Positions 41,937 through 51,992 of a DNA stretch of 64,000 nt are shown here, piece by piece. The DNA is from Vibrio sp. CDRSL-10 TSBA (lineage in GTDB: Bacteria; Pseudomonadota; Gammaproteobacteria; Enterobacterales; Vibrionaceae), in the NCBI GenBank assembly GCA_039696685.1, contig CP155565.1:310001-374000 (forward strand), written 5' to 3'. Both the position numbers and the translations under genes were made by a program. The notes below the pieces were generated by a model. That model made no database searches. It had not been told where the DNA came from and saw nothing but the letters and a program-made list of their open reading frames with translations. The stretch's first letter is position 1. Each line of letters starts with the position of its first letter.

Positions 41937-42617
41937 ATGTATTTTCTGTCTGTGTGCAAAACGTTATCCGGCGCCGTTAGCAATAAGTGGCTGTGGGTGT
42001 TCGGTTTGTTGACCTTGCTGATTGCACTCCCTTGCCGTGCGCATCCGCATTCATGGATTGATATAAAAACCCGGATATTGGGCAGTGACCAGGCGATTAC
42101 CGGGCTGAAAATGGAATGGACCTTTGATGCCATGACCACCGCCTACTTGTTTGACGGCGAGGATATGTCTCCGGCGCAGCGGGAAAAAACGCTGCATAAA
42201 CTGGCGGCATCTGTGATGACGAACATGTTATCGCAGCACTACTTTACCTATTTCTACGATAATCAGACGCCGATTCGTTATCAATCGATCGATACCGGCC
42301 AACTGAGCACCGCGAAAGGTAAAGCCACGTTGAGTTTTAGCTTGCCACTGGCCAAGCCTTATCCTCTTAACGGGCATACACTCACCCTGAAAATTTTTGA
42401 CCCGACTTACTACGTTGATATGTCCTGGAAAGACAGCCATGAGATCAGCTTCGCCCCGAGCTTACAGGATCATTGTCAGCAGAAGCTGATCGAGCCGAAT
42501 CCGACTTCAGCTCAAATAAGCTACGCCATGTCGCTACCGATGGATGCTGATCCTGACAATAAACTCGGCCAACTTTTTACCCAGACACTCGAACTGAGCT
42601 GTAAGGCTCAGAGTTAA
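41937..42617 (+). CDS. Exported DUF1007-family protein
   Basis: A 226-residue protein with a signal peptide (cleavage near CRA, about residue 35) and the family hallmark HPHSWIDIKT right after it, then MEWTFDAMTTAYLFDG. DUF1007 proteins are usually found beside NicO-type transporters and metal ABC systems, as here; a metal-handling role in the periplasm is inferred. The exact function is not known. Confidence 0.85.
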   Translation: MYFLSVCKTLSGAVSNKWLWVFGLLTLLIALPCRAHPHSWIDIKTRILGSDQAITGLKMEWTFDAMTTAYLFDGEDMSPAQREKTLHKLAASVMTNMLSQHYFTYFYDNQTPIRYQSIDTGQLSTAKGKATLSFSLPLAKPYPLNGHTLTLKIFDPTYYVDMSWKDSHEISFAPSLQDHCQQKLIEPNPTSAQISYAMSLPMDADPDNKLGQLFTQTLELSCKAQS

Positions 42618-42674
42618 TAAAAGCAAGAGCTAACCATCACAACGTTAGCCAACAAAACTAGCCGGTACCTTTTT

Positions 42675-42738
42675 GGTAAGGAGAGCTTATCGTTAGGAAA
42701 GCTTTTGGTCAGGCAAGCTGATGGTTAGTAAAGCTTTA
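42675..42738. repeat. Tandem repeat, 4 copies of 16 bp
   Basis: Four imperfect head-to-tail copies with consensus GGTTAGGAAAGCTTAT: GGTAAGGAGAGCTTAT, CGTTAGGAAAGCTTTT, GGTCAGGCAAGCTGAT, GGTTAGTAAAGCTTTA. They fill the gap just before nicO. They could be repeated binding sites or a replication-slippage minisatellite. Confidence 0.7.
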
Positions 42739-42766
42739 GATTAGAACAGTAGGGAAGGAATATCTC

Positions 42767-43783
42767 ATGTCGTTTGAACAAACCAAGCGAACGTCCGCAG
42801 CGCAGGGGGCTGAGAAAGCAAACGCCAGACTCAATCCATGGCTGAGCGGTGCGCTGGTCTTGGGTGTGTTGCTAGCCCTGGGCGTATTACTGTGGCATTT
42901 TTGGCCACAAATCCTGGTACAGAGCCTGCATTGGCAAAAGGCGTCCCTCGACTATCTGAGTGAGCAGTTCTATTTGCCGGGTCTGCACGCCAAGGCGATG
43001 ATTCTCGCCGTCTGCTTATTGTACGGCGTGTTACATGCGCTTGGCCCCGGACACGGTAAAGTGGTGGTCAGCACCTATCTGGCGACTCATGCCACTAAGC
43101 TGCGTACCGGAATCTACATCACGATTGCCGCGGCGCTGTTACAGGGCTTGGTTGCAGTACTATTGGTCAGTGTGTTTTTGTTTGTGCTGCATCAGACCAT
43201 GCATCAGCTGAATGCGAGTGTATCCGATTTTATCGAGCTGAGTGGCGTGTTTGTGGTGGCGCTTGGCGTCTATCTGTTGCTGGCAGCATTGACATCGTTG
43301 CTCGGCTCTCGGTCGCCGCGCGTTCGTCAGGAGAGTCATTACCACGATCACCATCATAACGACGATCATCATCATAATGACCACCATCACGACTGTGGTT
43401 GCGGACACAAACATGGTGCGGATGCAGAGGAGCTCAACCGGGCAAATGGCTGGCGTGAATACGCAGCAATTATCATCAGTATCGGATTACGTCCGTGCTC
43501 TGGTGCGATTCTGGTTCTGTTTTTTGCTCATCTCGCCAATCTGTATTGGGTTGGTGTCGCGGGCAGTTTTGTGATGTCTTTGGGAACGGCGCTGACCACC
43601 TCAGTGATCGCGTTTTTAACGGTAACAGGACGCAGTGTGGTGCAATTTTACAGTCGGATAGACCCGGGAAAGAGCAGGGTAGTGATGACGATGCTGAAAA
43701 GTATCGCGGGCTTATTGCTGCTGGCAATGGGACTACTGCTAATCGAAATGCCGGGGTACGGTGTGTCGCCACTTTTTTCGTAA
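42767..43783 (+). CDS. NicO-family metal transporter with His-rich loop
   Basis: A 338-residue inner-membrane protein with about six or seven helices. The signature HALGPGHGK (helix II) and IGLRPCSGAI are those of the NicO/RcnA-like nickel/cobalt family. A cytoplasmic-type His-rich stretch lies at about residues 189-210 (YHDHHHNDDHHHNDHHHDC), suited to binding Zn, Ni or Co. In this probable Zur-controlled setting it may move zinc; direction and metal are unproven. Start follows GGAAGG. Confidence 0.88.
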   Translation: MSFEQTKRTSAAQGAEKANARLNPWLSGALVLGVLLALGVLLWHFWPQILVQSLHWQKASLDYLSEQFYLPGLHAKAMILAVCLLYGVLHALGPGHGKVVVSTYLATHATKLRTGIYITIAAALLQGLVAVLLVSVFLFVLHQTMHQLNASVSDFIELSGVFVVALGVYLLLAALTSLLGSRSPRVRQESHYHDHHHNDDHHHNDHHHDCGCGHKHGADAEELNRANGWREYAAIIISIGLRPCSGAILVLFFAHLANLYWVGVAGSFVMSLGTALTTSVIAFLTVTGRSVVQFYSRIDPGKSRVVMTMLKSIAGLLLLAMGLLLIEMPGYGVSPLFS

Positions 43784-43854
43784 CAAGTGACCTTGCGTAA
43801 ACGTGATTTGGCGTAAAAGTAACGTTGAGCAAAGAGTGAGCGTCATAAACAAAA

Positions 43855-43881
43855 AAGGCCCTGCTCACTGAGCAGGGCCTT
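43855..43881. terminator. Bidirectional terminator between nicO and tkt
   Basis: AAGGCCCTGCTC (43855-43866) and GAGCAGGGCCTT (43870-43881), loop ACT, with A-run before and T-rich after. Confidence 0.85.
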
Positions 43882-43927
43882 GGTTTTCATTTGCTTGTCC
43901 CATCCTAAGACAGGGATCAAACCAGGC

Positions 43928-45922
43928 TTACGCCAGCAGTTCGTTCGCAGTGTTAACTACGTTTTCAGCAGTGAAGCCGAACATCTTGAACAGTTCACCC
44001 GCCGGTGCAGATTCACCGAAGGTGGTCATACCGATGATACGACCGCCAAAGCCGACGTACTTATACCAGAAGTCAGCGATGCCTGCTTCAACAGCGATAC
44101 GTGCAGTCACATCAGCTGGCAGTACCGCTTCACGGTAAGCCGCATCCTGCTTGTCGAAGGTGTCAGTCGATGGCATCGATACCACACGCACCTGTTTACC
44201 GGCCGCCGTCAGTTGCGCTGCGGCTTCTACGGTCAGTTCTACTTCAGAACCGGTCGCGATCAGGATCAGCTCAGGTTTACCGGCACAATCTTTCAGGATG
44301 TAACCACCTTTCGCGATGTCCGCCACTTGCTGTGCACTGCGCTCTTGCTGAGCCAGGTTCTGACGCGAGAAGATCAGCGCCGATGGCGCGTCTTTACGCT
44401 CGATAGCCAGTTTCCAAGCAACCGCAGATTCAACCTGGTCACATGGGCGCCAGGTGCTCATGTTTGGTGTCATACGCAGTGACGCCACTTGCTCTACCGG
44501 TTGGTGAGTCGGGCCGTCTTCACCCAGACCGATGGAGTCGTGAGTGTAAACCTGGATGTTCTGAATCTTCATCAGCGCCGCCATACGCATTGCGTTACGC
44601 GCGTATTCCATGAACATCAGGAAGGTTGCGCCGTAAGGCACGAAACCGCCGTGCAGGGCAATACCGTTGATGATGGCGGTCATACCGAATTCACGCACAC
44701 CGTAGTGGATGTAGTTACCGGCGAAATCTTCGCTAGTCAGTGACTTAGAGCCAGACCACATGGTCAGGTTAGACGGAGCCAGGTCGGCTGAGCCGCCCAT
44801 GAATTCAGGCAGGATCTTACCGAACGCTTCCAGCGCGTTTTGTGACGCTTTACGTGACGCGATGTTGGCCGGGTTGGCTTGCAGCTCAGCAATCACTGCG
44901 CTGGTCGCTTGTTCCCAGTCAGCCGGCAGTTCACCAGCCATACGGCGCTGGTATTCCGCCGCTTCTGCCGGGTAAGCTGCAGCATAGGCTGCGAATTTTT
45001 CATTCCAGGCTGCTTCTTTGGCAGCACCGGCTTCTTTGGCATCCCACTGCGCGTAGATATCCGCCGGGATTTCAAACGCACCGTATTCCCAACCCAGGAA
45101 TTCACGTGCGGCTTTGATTTCGTCTGCGCCCAGAGGAGCACCGTGACAGTCGTGTGAGCCCGCTTTGTTTGGTGAACCAAAGCCGATGATGGTCTTAGTA
45201 CAGATCAGGGTCGGACGACCGGTTTCCGCTTGTGCGGCTTCAATAGCAGCATTAATCGCTTCCGGATCGTGACCGTCTACCGCCGGGATTACGTGCCAGC
45301 CGTAAGACTCGAAACGTTTTGGCGTATCGTCAGAGAACCAGCCTTCCACATGACCGTCGATAGAGATGCCGTTGTCATCCCAGAATGCGATCAACTTGCC
45401 CAGACCCAGTGTACCGGCCAGAGAGCATGCTTCGTGCGAGATGCCTTCCATCAGACAGCCGTCGCCCATGAACGCGTAAGTAAAGTGGTCAACGATGTCG
45501 TGACCTTCTTTATTGAACTGCGCTGCCAGCGCTTTCTCAGCAATCGCCATACCTACGGCGTTAGTGATACCCTGACCGAGCGGACCTGTGGTGGTCTCGA
45601 TGCCAGGTGCGTAACCGTATTCAGGGTGACCCGGGGTTTTCGAGTGCAGCTGACGGAAGTTTTTCAGGTCGTCGATTGACAGCTCGTAGCCGCTCAGGTG
45701 CAGCAGTGAGTAGATCAGCATAGAGCCGTGGCCGTTGGACAGCACGAAGCGGTCACGGTCAGCCCAGTTCGGGTTTTGCGGGTTGTGGTTGAGGTGACTG
45801 CGCCACAGCACTTCAGCGATGTCAGCCATCCCCATCGGGGCGCCTGGGTGACCAGAGTTAGCCTGTTGTACACCATCCATGCTCAGCGCGCGGATTGCGT
45901 TAGCCAGTTGTTTGCGGTTCAT
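43928..45922 (-). CDS. tkt: Transketolase
   Basis: A 664-residue thiamine-diphosphate enzyme of the non-oxidative pentose phosphate pathway, moving two-carbon units between sugars. Seen are the ThDP/Mg region [34 protein letters not shown] at the active site, and the middle-domain motif [21 protein letters not shown] (shown as [18 protein letters not shown]). It is downstream of tal with an 87-bp gap and is intact. Confidence 0.96.
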   Translation of the reverse strand: MNRKQLANAIRALSMDGVQQANSGHPGAPMGMADIAEVLWRSHLNHNPQNPNWADRDRFVLSNGHGSMLIYSLLHLSGYELSIDDLKNFRQLHSKTPGHPEYGYAPGIETTTGPLGQGITNAVGMAIAEKALAAQFNKEGHDIVDHFTYAFMGDGCLMEGISHEACSLAGTLGLGKLIAFWDDNGISIDGHVEGWFSDDTPKRFESYGWHVIPAVDGHDPEAINAAIEAAQAETGRPTLICTKTIIGFGSPNKAGSHDCHGAPLGADEIKAAREFLGWEYGAFEIPADIYAQWDAKEAGAAKEAAWNEKFAAYAAAYPAEAAEYQRRMAGELPADWEQATSAVIAELQANPANIASRKASQNALEAFGKILPEFMGGSADLAPSNLTMWSGSKSLTSEDFAGNYIHYGVREFGMTAIINGIALHGGFVPYGATFLMFMEYARNAMRMAALMKIQNIQVYTHDSIGLGEDGPTHQPVEQVASLRMTPNMSTWRPCDQVESAVAWKLAIERKDAPSALIFSRQNLAQQERSAQQVADIAKGGYILKDCAGKPELILIATGSEVELTVEAAAQLTAAGKQVRVVSMPSTDTFDKQDAAYREAVLPADVTARIAVEAGIADFWYKYVGFGGRIIGMTTFGESAPAGELFKMFGFTAENVVNTANELLA

Positions 45923-45962
45923 AATAGATTCCGTAATCGTTAGAATTTCAAAGTCAGAAATG

Positions 45963-45990
45963 ATTAGGGGAAGCGGGCGCTTCCCCTAAT
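45963..45990 (-). terminator. Intercistronic hairpin between tal and tkt
   Basis: ATTAGGGGAAGCG (45963-45975) and CGCTTCCCCTAAT (45978-45990) pair perfectly. No strong T run follows in the direction of transcription, so it may be a partial terminator or an mRNA-stabilising stem. Confidence 0.6.
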
Positions 45991-46008
45991 GGGATTCAGT
46001 TTGGCTGA

Positions 46009-46960
46009 TTAAAGCTTCGCTTCGATCATTGCTTCCAGTTTGCCCTGGTCTACTGCGAAGTTACGGATACCTTCAGCCAGTTTCTCAACAGCCATTGGGT
46101 CCAGGTTGTGCTCCCACAGGAAACTCAGAGTGGTTCATTACCGCTGGACGCTCTTGCAGCTCAGTTGTCGCAACCAGTTTCTCTTCAACCACACCTTCAG
46201 CGGCTTCCAGATCAGCCAGCAGTTGTGGAGAGATAGTCAGGCGGTCACAGCCGGCCAGTTCCAGGATTTCGCCGATGTTACGGAAGCTTGCGCCCATAAC
46301 AACCGTGTTGTAACCGTGCTGTTTGTAGTAGTTGTAGATGTTAGATACAGACAGTACGCCCGGATCTTCCTGAGCTTCGAAATCACGACCTTCTTTCGCT
46401 TTGTACCAGTCCATGATACGGCCTACGAATGGAGAAATCAGGAATACGCCAGCTTCTGCACAAGCACGAGCCTGAGCAAATGAGAACAGCAGAGTCAGGT
46501 TACAGTTGATGCCTTCTTTTTCCAGTACTTCAGCAGCACGGATACCTTCCCAGGTAGAAGCCAGTTTGATCAGGATGCGGTCGTTGCTGATGCCTGCATC
46601 GTTGTACATTTTGATCAGTTTACGTGCTTTCTCGATGCTGCCTTCAGTGTCGTAAGACAGACGTGCGTCAACTTCTGTAGAGATACGGCCAGGGATAGTT
46701 TTCAGGATCTCTTTACCGATGTTCACTGCCAGCATGTCACAAGCTTCTTGTACTTGCTCTACTTTGTCGCTGGTTTGTGATTTCGCGTATTCGATCGCTT
46801 GATCAATCAGAGGTGCATATTCTGCAATTTGAGCGGCTTTAAGAATTAGAGAAGGGTTGGTTGTTGCATCTTCAGGTTGGTACTTTTTGATTGCGTCAAT
46901 TTCACCTGTGTCCGCTACAACAGTCGTTAGTTTACGTAGTTGCTCTAATTTGTTGCTCAT
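46009..46960 (-). CDS. tal: Transaldolase (one extra base)
   Basis: A 316-residue enzyme that transfers a dihydroxyacetone unit from sedoheptulose-7-phosphate to glyceraldehyde-3-phosphate. The Schiff-base Lys is in [12 protein letters not shown] (about 132), with DATTNPSLI near the start. The start MSNKLEQL at 46960 follows AGGA. An extra A in AAA 46121-46123 shifts the last 40 codons; removal restores [19 protein letters not shown] and the stop at 46009. Confidence 0.95.
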
Positions 46961-47425
46961 TTCGATCATCCTATTTCTTTTCGGCTAGCCAGCAAAACTG
47001 GCATGTGCAAGCGGGTTAGCTAAGCGCACCGCCACGTTCTGACGTTACTTCTTATGACTAACTCAATGTTTTCCAGCGACCGAGCAACTGCAATGAACAT
47101 TTGCTCGTTCGTTGAGTAAATGATGTACCCATATTTAACGTATCCGGCCTAAATAATCAATCGGGATTTGGCTATTATGAGGGGTTTTGACGAGTTATTT
47201 TACACAGCGCTGGATCAAGCTAGAAAAGAAACGTTTGCCTAATCGGCAGCGGCCTTGGAGTGGCGAAAAAGAGTGCACGCTTTGGGGTGAGAAAATGTAA
47301 CCATAGTGAGCAAATGTTGCGTGCCTATTGTATCCTGACATATGCTATACCCATGAGCAGATGCTGCCTCACCGCAGCATCATGACCACATCGATCATCA
47401 GGTTATACAAATAGGGTAAGCGGGT
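46961..47425. promoter_or_regulatory. Divergent tal / SorC-regulator promoter region with repeated operator-like sites
   Basis: A repeated motif near TGAGCAAATGNTGC occurs as: inverted AACATTTGCTC (47096-47106), TGAGTAAATGATG (47113-47125), TGAGCAAATGTTGC (47307-47320) and TGAGCAGATGCTGC (47354-47367). ATGCTGC/GCAGCAT (47361-47380) adds an inverted repeat close to the regulator gene. They look like binding sites for the SorC-type regulator, with distant copies that could form a loop. Confidence 0.55.
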
Positions 47426-48421
47426 ATGAGCAGTTCCAGCCAGGATATTTCCTCTGAAAGCAGTGATCTATTGACGGAAGTCGCCGTCGCGTATTATCAG
47501 GACGGTGCGACTCAGGAAGAGATTTCCAGAAAATTCTCGATTTCACGTGCCAAGGTAGGGCGGATGCTGAAACAGGCGCGCGATGAGGGCATTGTTGAGA
47601 TCACTGTGAAGTATCACCCGGTATTCAGCGCCAAAATTGAGCAGCGTCTGATAGAACGCTTTGGCGTCAAACGTGCCTTGGTCGCGCTGGATCAGCCTAC
47701 AGAAGAGTTACAGCGCCAGCAGGTATCTGGCCTGGTATCCAGTTATCTCAATAGTACGTTGAAAAACGGCATGGTGGTCAGTATCGGGCAGGGGCGTAAT
47801 GTGTCGGCGGTCGCCCATCATATCGGCGTGATCACGCCGCGCGATTGTAAGTTTGTCTGCAGTATTGGTGGTATTCACCCGCGCGGCGGTATGTTCAATG
47901 CCGACCATATTTGTCGCCAGATGGCGAAGAAATATGGGGGGACCTCAGAAACCCTCTATGCTCCGGCTTATGCGGAAAACCGCGCCCAGAAACTGGCGTT
48001 TATGCAAAATGAAACGGTTAAGCAGACGCTCGATCTGGCGCGTAAGGCGGACATTGCACTGGTCGGTATTGGTGATATGAGTGAAAACAGCTATATGGTC
48101 GATTTAGGTTGGTTCACGCCAGATGAAGTAGTGCAATCCCGTTTGCAGCAGGGCGTCGTCGGCGACTTTGCCGGCTATGATTTTTTTAACGTGCATGGCC
48201 AAATCGCCGACACCGTGATGAGTGACCGGATTATCGGTCTGGGGATTGAAGAGTTTCGGCGTATCGCTGAAGTGATTGCGATTGCTGCGGAGAACAGTAA
48301 GCCGCTTGCTCTTTTGGGTGCGCTGCGCACCGGAGCGGTGGATGTGGTGGCCACCAGTGTCAGTAACGCACTGACCGTATTGAACCTTGATGAGCAAATG
48401 TTCGGTCTGGATACAAAGTAG
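47426..48421 (+). CDS. SorC/DeoR-like sugar-binding transcriptional regulator
   Basis: A 331-residue regulator: N-terminal HTH (about 18-62, YYQDGATQEEISRKFSISRAKVGRMLK in parts) and a C-terminal sugar-phosphate-binding domain (about 70-325, VSIGQGRNVSAVA, IGGIHPRGG, VGIGDMSENS). Divergent from tal-tkt, so it likely senses a pentose or related sugar phosphate and controls those genes; ligand and sites are inferred. Confidence 0.85.
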   Translation: MSSSSQDISSESSDLLTEVAVAYYQDGATQEEISRKFSISRAKVGRMLKQARDEGIVEITVKYHPVFSAKIEQRLIERFGVKRALVALDQPTEELQRQQVSGLVSSYLNSTLKNGMVVSIGQGRNVSAVAHHIGVITPRDCKFVCSIGGIHPRGGMFNADHICRQMAKKYGGTSETLYAPAYAENRAQKLAFMQNETVKQTLDLARKADIALVGIGDMSENSYMVDLGWFTPDEVVQSRLQQGVVGDFAGYDFFNVHGQIADTVMSDRIIGLGIEEFRRIAEVIAIAAENSKPLALLGALRTGAVDVVATSVSNALTVLNLDEQMFGLDTK

Positions 48422-48431
48422 CAGCTTTGAA

Positions 48432-48466
48432 TGGCAGAAACGGGTTAAGAGACAGCCGTTCTGCCA
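48432..48466 (+). terminator. Hairpin after the SorC regulator, with a bulged A
   Basis: TGGCAGAAACGG (48432-48443) and CCGTTCTGCCA (48456-48466) pair fully except for one extra A in the AAA at 48438-48440. Without it the stem is a perfect 11 bp, matching the extra-base pattern of the broken genes. Confidence 0.6.
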
Positions 48467-48922
48467 GTATTTTAGCGGCGAAAATGGAACACCATTTATT
48501 GATATATAGAACAGTATTCTACCTTCTAATTGTTTGATTTTATGGGTGTAAACCTGAGTGTGCCCTTTATTGTTGCGACCTGAATGGTGCAGGGGTAGGT
48601 CGCAAACATGCGCTTAAAAGATTGAAAATTCGGTCATTTTGTATAAATATGAGCGCGAAATTGCAGTTCTCCAGGAAAGGGAGACTGAAAAATCTCATCT
48701 TTATTTGGTGTAAATTCAGTCTGGGATCTTCGTGCTTAGCATGACGTTTCTGCCACAGATTAGTGACTGAGTGAAGTTAAGGAAAACGAATCAACCAAGA
48801 TTAAGAGTTTGCGTAAATTACGTATCCAACTCTCATTTCACCTAACTCACATTTGCTATTTCACACCATACATTTCATAACATAATGGAATAATAATACC
48901 GTTAATATAATAAGGAGCTTTT
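48467..48922. other. Intergenic region before the TAXI-TRAP operon, 456 bp
   Basis: I see no gene. AGACTGAA and TTCAGTCT, near 48683-48724, could form a long-range stem in a leader. The last 100 bp before the TAXI gene are AT-rich and likely hold the promoter. Confidence 0.4.
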
Positions 48923-49853
48923 ATGTACCAGGCACTAAGGAATGGTCTACTGGCGTTGGCTGTTGTTTTTTCTGCTTCAAGCATGGCTGAAAACTACACC
49001 ATCGGCACCGGTAGTCAGAGTGGTACTTATTACCCGCTGGGCGGCATGCTGGCTAAAATCTGGAGTGAAAACCTGCCTGATTTCAACATGCGTGCGGAAG
49101 TGACAGCGGCTTCTGTCGAAAACACGATTAAGGTTTCAACCAACAAGCAGTTAGCCGGTATTGCACAGGGTAACGTTGTACTGCAAGCCTTTGAAGGAAC
49201 AAAACCTTTCCCTCGTAAGATGGATGTAGCAGTTTCTGTTTGCGCTTTACCCTAATGCGGTACAGTTTATTGTACCGGCCAAATCGGACATTCACTCGGT
49301 TGCTGACCTGAAAGGCAAACGTGTTTCTCTGGGTGCGCCTGGTTCAGGTACCCGTGTCAGTGCGGTCAATATTCTTAACACCCTGGGCGTGTCAGAAGAT
49401 GACATCAAACCGCAGTCTCTTAACTACACAGCGACCACCAGTGCGATTGCTAACAACCAGATTGATGCCGGCGTGATCGTTGGCAGCGTGGGTGTTGGTG
49501 CGATCACTGAACTGGCGCTGACGCGTGATATTCGTGTCCTGAGCTTCAGTGCCGAAGAGTTGGCCAAGATTGCCGCTGCATATCCTTCTTACCTGGAACT
49601 GGATGTGCCAGCCGATGCTTACAACAAGGTTCCGGCGTTTAAAGTACCCGCGGTATGGAACGTGTTGGTTGTGAACAAAAACCTCAGTGAAGACATGGCT
49701 TATCAGATGACCAAGGCAGCATTTGACCACATCGATGAGATTCGTCAGGTGCTGGGTGTGACTAAGTTCACCACCATTGAAAACATGACGAAGCTGGACG
49801 GTGTTCCTCTGCACCCTGGCGCAATGAAGTTTCTTCAGGAACAACAGAAGTAA
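48923..49853 (+). CDS. TAXI-family TRAP transporter substrate-binding protein (one extra base)
   Basis: A 309-residue periplasmic binding protein with signal peptide (cleavage near SMA, about 21) and TAXI-type start YTIGTGSQSGTYYPLGG. An extra T in TTT 49233-49235 breaks it; repair gives DVAVLFALYPNAVQFIV. It pairs with the fused TRAP permease 55 bp downstream. Ligand is unknown; TAXI systems often carry organic acids or amino acids such as glutamate. Confidence 0.9.
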
Positions 49854-49908
49854 ATTATCAGTCATCCACGAGTGATTACTGATAACAAAGTAACGTTACA
49901 CGGAGTAA

Positions 49909-51808
49909 GTGATGAGTCAAATTCATCCTGGTAACCAGAAAATTACTGACGTGATACTTTCGATAGCCGCTGTAGCGGCTATCGCTTTATCGGTCTTTCA
50001 GATTTGGCAAGGTATTGTTGCCACGCTTTCCGCACCGGTGTTTCGTCCGGTCCATGTCAGTTGGGTTATCGCGATAGCCTTTATGGTTTATCCCACATTT
50101 AATGCCAGACACTCACTGCCGGTTTACCTGCTGGGTCGGGTGATTGACCTTGGCCTGGTGATCGCAACCTGCTGGGCATCCACTCAGATTGCCCTGTTTG
50201 ATTATGATGATATTAGCTTTCTGCTCGACGGGTTAGGCAGCGTTGATCAGGCCGCTGGTGTGGTGCTGATTGTGATGCTGCTCGAAGCCACCCGCCGTAC
50301 CGTCGGTTTGGTCATGGTCGTGATTGCGGCGCTGTTTCTGGTGTACGCCATGTTTGGTGATGTCCTGCCGGATAACGTCGCCAGCAAAGGCTTCAGTATC
50401 GAAGAGATTGTGCGTTTCCACATTTACTCCACCAATGGGGTATATGGCGCGCCACTGGCAATTGCAGCCGGTGTGGTATTTATCTTTGTCCTGTTTGGCG
50501 CCTTCCTGCAGGTGACCGGTGCGGGCCAGTTCTTTATCGATATGGCGTTTGCCGTGGCAGGTAAATACCGCGGCGGCCCGGCGAAAGCGAGCGTGGTAGC
50601 ATCGGCGGCATTGGGCTCGATTTCCGGTTCTGCAATCGCTAACACGGTAACCACCGGCTCATTAACCATACCGATGATGAAAAAGCTTGGCTACAAGCCG
50701 GAGCAGGCTGCAGGAATTGAAGCGGCGGCGTCGACAGGTGGGCAGATCATGCCGCCGGTTATGGGCGCCGGAGCGTTTGTTATGGCGCAGTTTACCGGTA
50801 TTCCGTACAGCGATATCTTGCTGGTATCGATTGCACCGGCAATCCTTTATTTCGCTTGTACCTTGCTTTACGTCCACCTGATGGCCTGTAAACTTGGTTT
50901 GCAGGGCATGACCGTCACCGAGCAAATTTCTAAAGTGCTCAAGGATGGCTGGCACTATCTGTTGCCGCTGATTCTGATCACGGCGCTGCTGATGATGAGC
51001 TATTCACCGGTGCTGGTGGGTGTGATCGGCTGTGTGGCAATCTTGCTTGCTGCGATGACCCGTAAACACAGCCGCATCAGTTTTAAGCTGTTTGTCGAAG
51101 GGCTGAAAGAGGGGGCGCTGATGGCGATTCCGATTTCGGTAGCCTGTGCGACCGCGGGTATCGTGGTGGGTGTGGTCGGTCAAACCGGTATCGGTCTGCA
51201 ATTTACTCAATTCCTGATTGCGTTGTCGGGCGGGCATTTATGGTCGGCGCTGGCATTGATTGCGGTGGCTGCGGTCATTCTTGGTATGGGGCTGCCGGTA
51301 ACGGCTGCTTATATCGTCTTGTCGATCATGGCCGTTTCCTGCACTGATGGATTTTGGCCTGGGTATGCTGACCGCACACATGATTGTGTTCTGGTTATCG
51401 CAGACATCTAACGTAACGCCACCGATTGCACTGGCTGCCTTTGCCGGCGCGGGGATAGCTAACGCATCACCGATGAAGTCGGCAGTGCAGGCGTTCAAAC
51501 TGGCACAGGGCTTCTTCTTGATCCCGGCCATGATGGCATTTTCCGGCCTGATCTGGATTGATGGTGAACCGGTGCATTTTGCTATCGGGGTCATTTCAAC
51601 CATCAGCCTGTTTGTTGCCTTTGCCGGTGGTATTGAAGGTCGCCTGTTCTCGCCGCTGCAAAGCTGGCAACGTATCGTGCTGTTGGTCATGGCATTGTGC
51701 GTGCTGTTCTTGTCGGATATTTACCGTCTTGCTGCTCTGGTGGTGATTGTTGCGGTATGTCTGCTTAACTACCGTCAGCCTGAACAACCGGCTTCTCACG
51801 CTTCGTGA
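49909..51808 (+). CDS. TRAP transporter permease, fused small and large subunits (one extra base)
   Basis: A 632-residue 4TM/12TM TRAP permease in which the DctQ-like N-terminal part (about 1-120) is joined to the DctM-like part. Conserved stretches include GAFLQVTGAGQFFID, GSISGSAIANTVTTGSLTIPMMK and GGQIMPPVMGAGAF. It uses an ion gradient to import the ligand caught by the TAXI protein. An extra T in TTT 51335-51337 breaks it; repair gives IMAVPALMDFGLGMLTAHM. Confidence 0.92.
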
Positions 51809-51868
51809 TAACGGGGTGAGCGCAGTCGTTGAACGTTGTTAATGGCGTTCTACGAACTGAATAAAGAT

Positions 51869-51901
51869 AAATGCCGTTCACTCAGTGAACGGCATTTTTT
51901 A
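51869..51901 (+). terminator. Terminator after the TRAP operon
   Basis: AAATGCCGTTCAC (51869-51881) and GTGAACGGCATTT (51885-51897), loop TCA, followed by TTT. A short ATTGCT x3 simple repeat lies just beyond, near 51944-51961. Confidence 0.9.
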
Positions 51902-51992
51902 TCGTTTGTACCGCCGGTGATAAAACGATGGCTACAGCATTTATTGCTATTGCTATTGCTACTGCAGAGCTATGCTGATTTCAGAACTCTTC

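Noticed and set aside
43160..43414. Frame opposite the His-rich loop of nicO (Val/Met-rich)
   Set aside because: It is the antisense shadow of CAC/CAT codons, and nicO is clearly the gene.
51944..51961. ATTGCT x3 simple repeat as a phase-variation tract
   Set aside because: It is short, non-coding and downstream of genes on both sides, so it is unlikely to switch expression.
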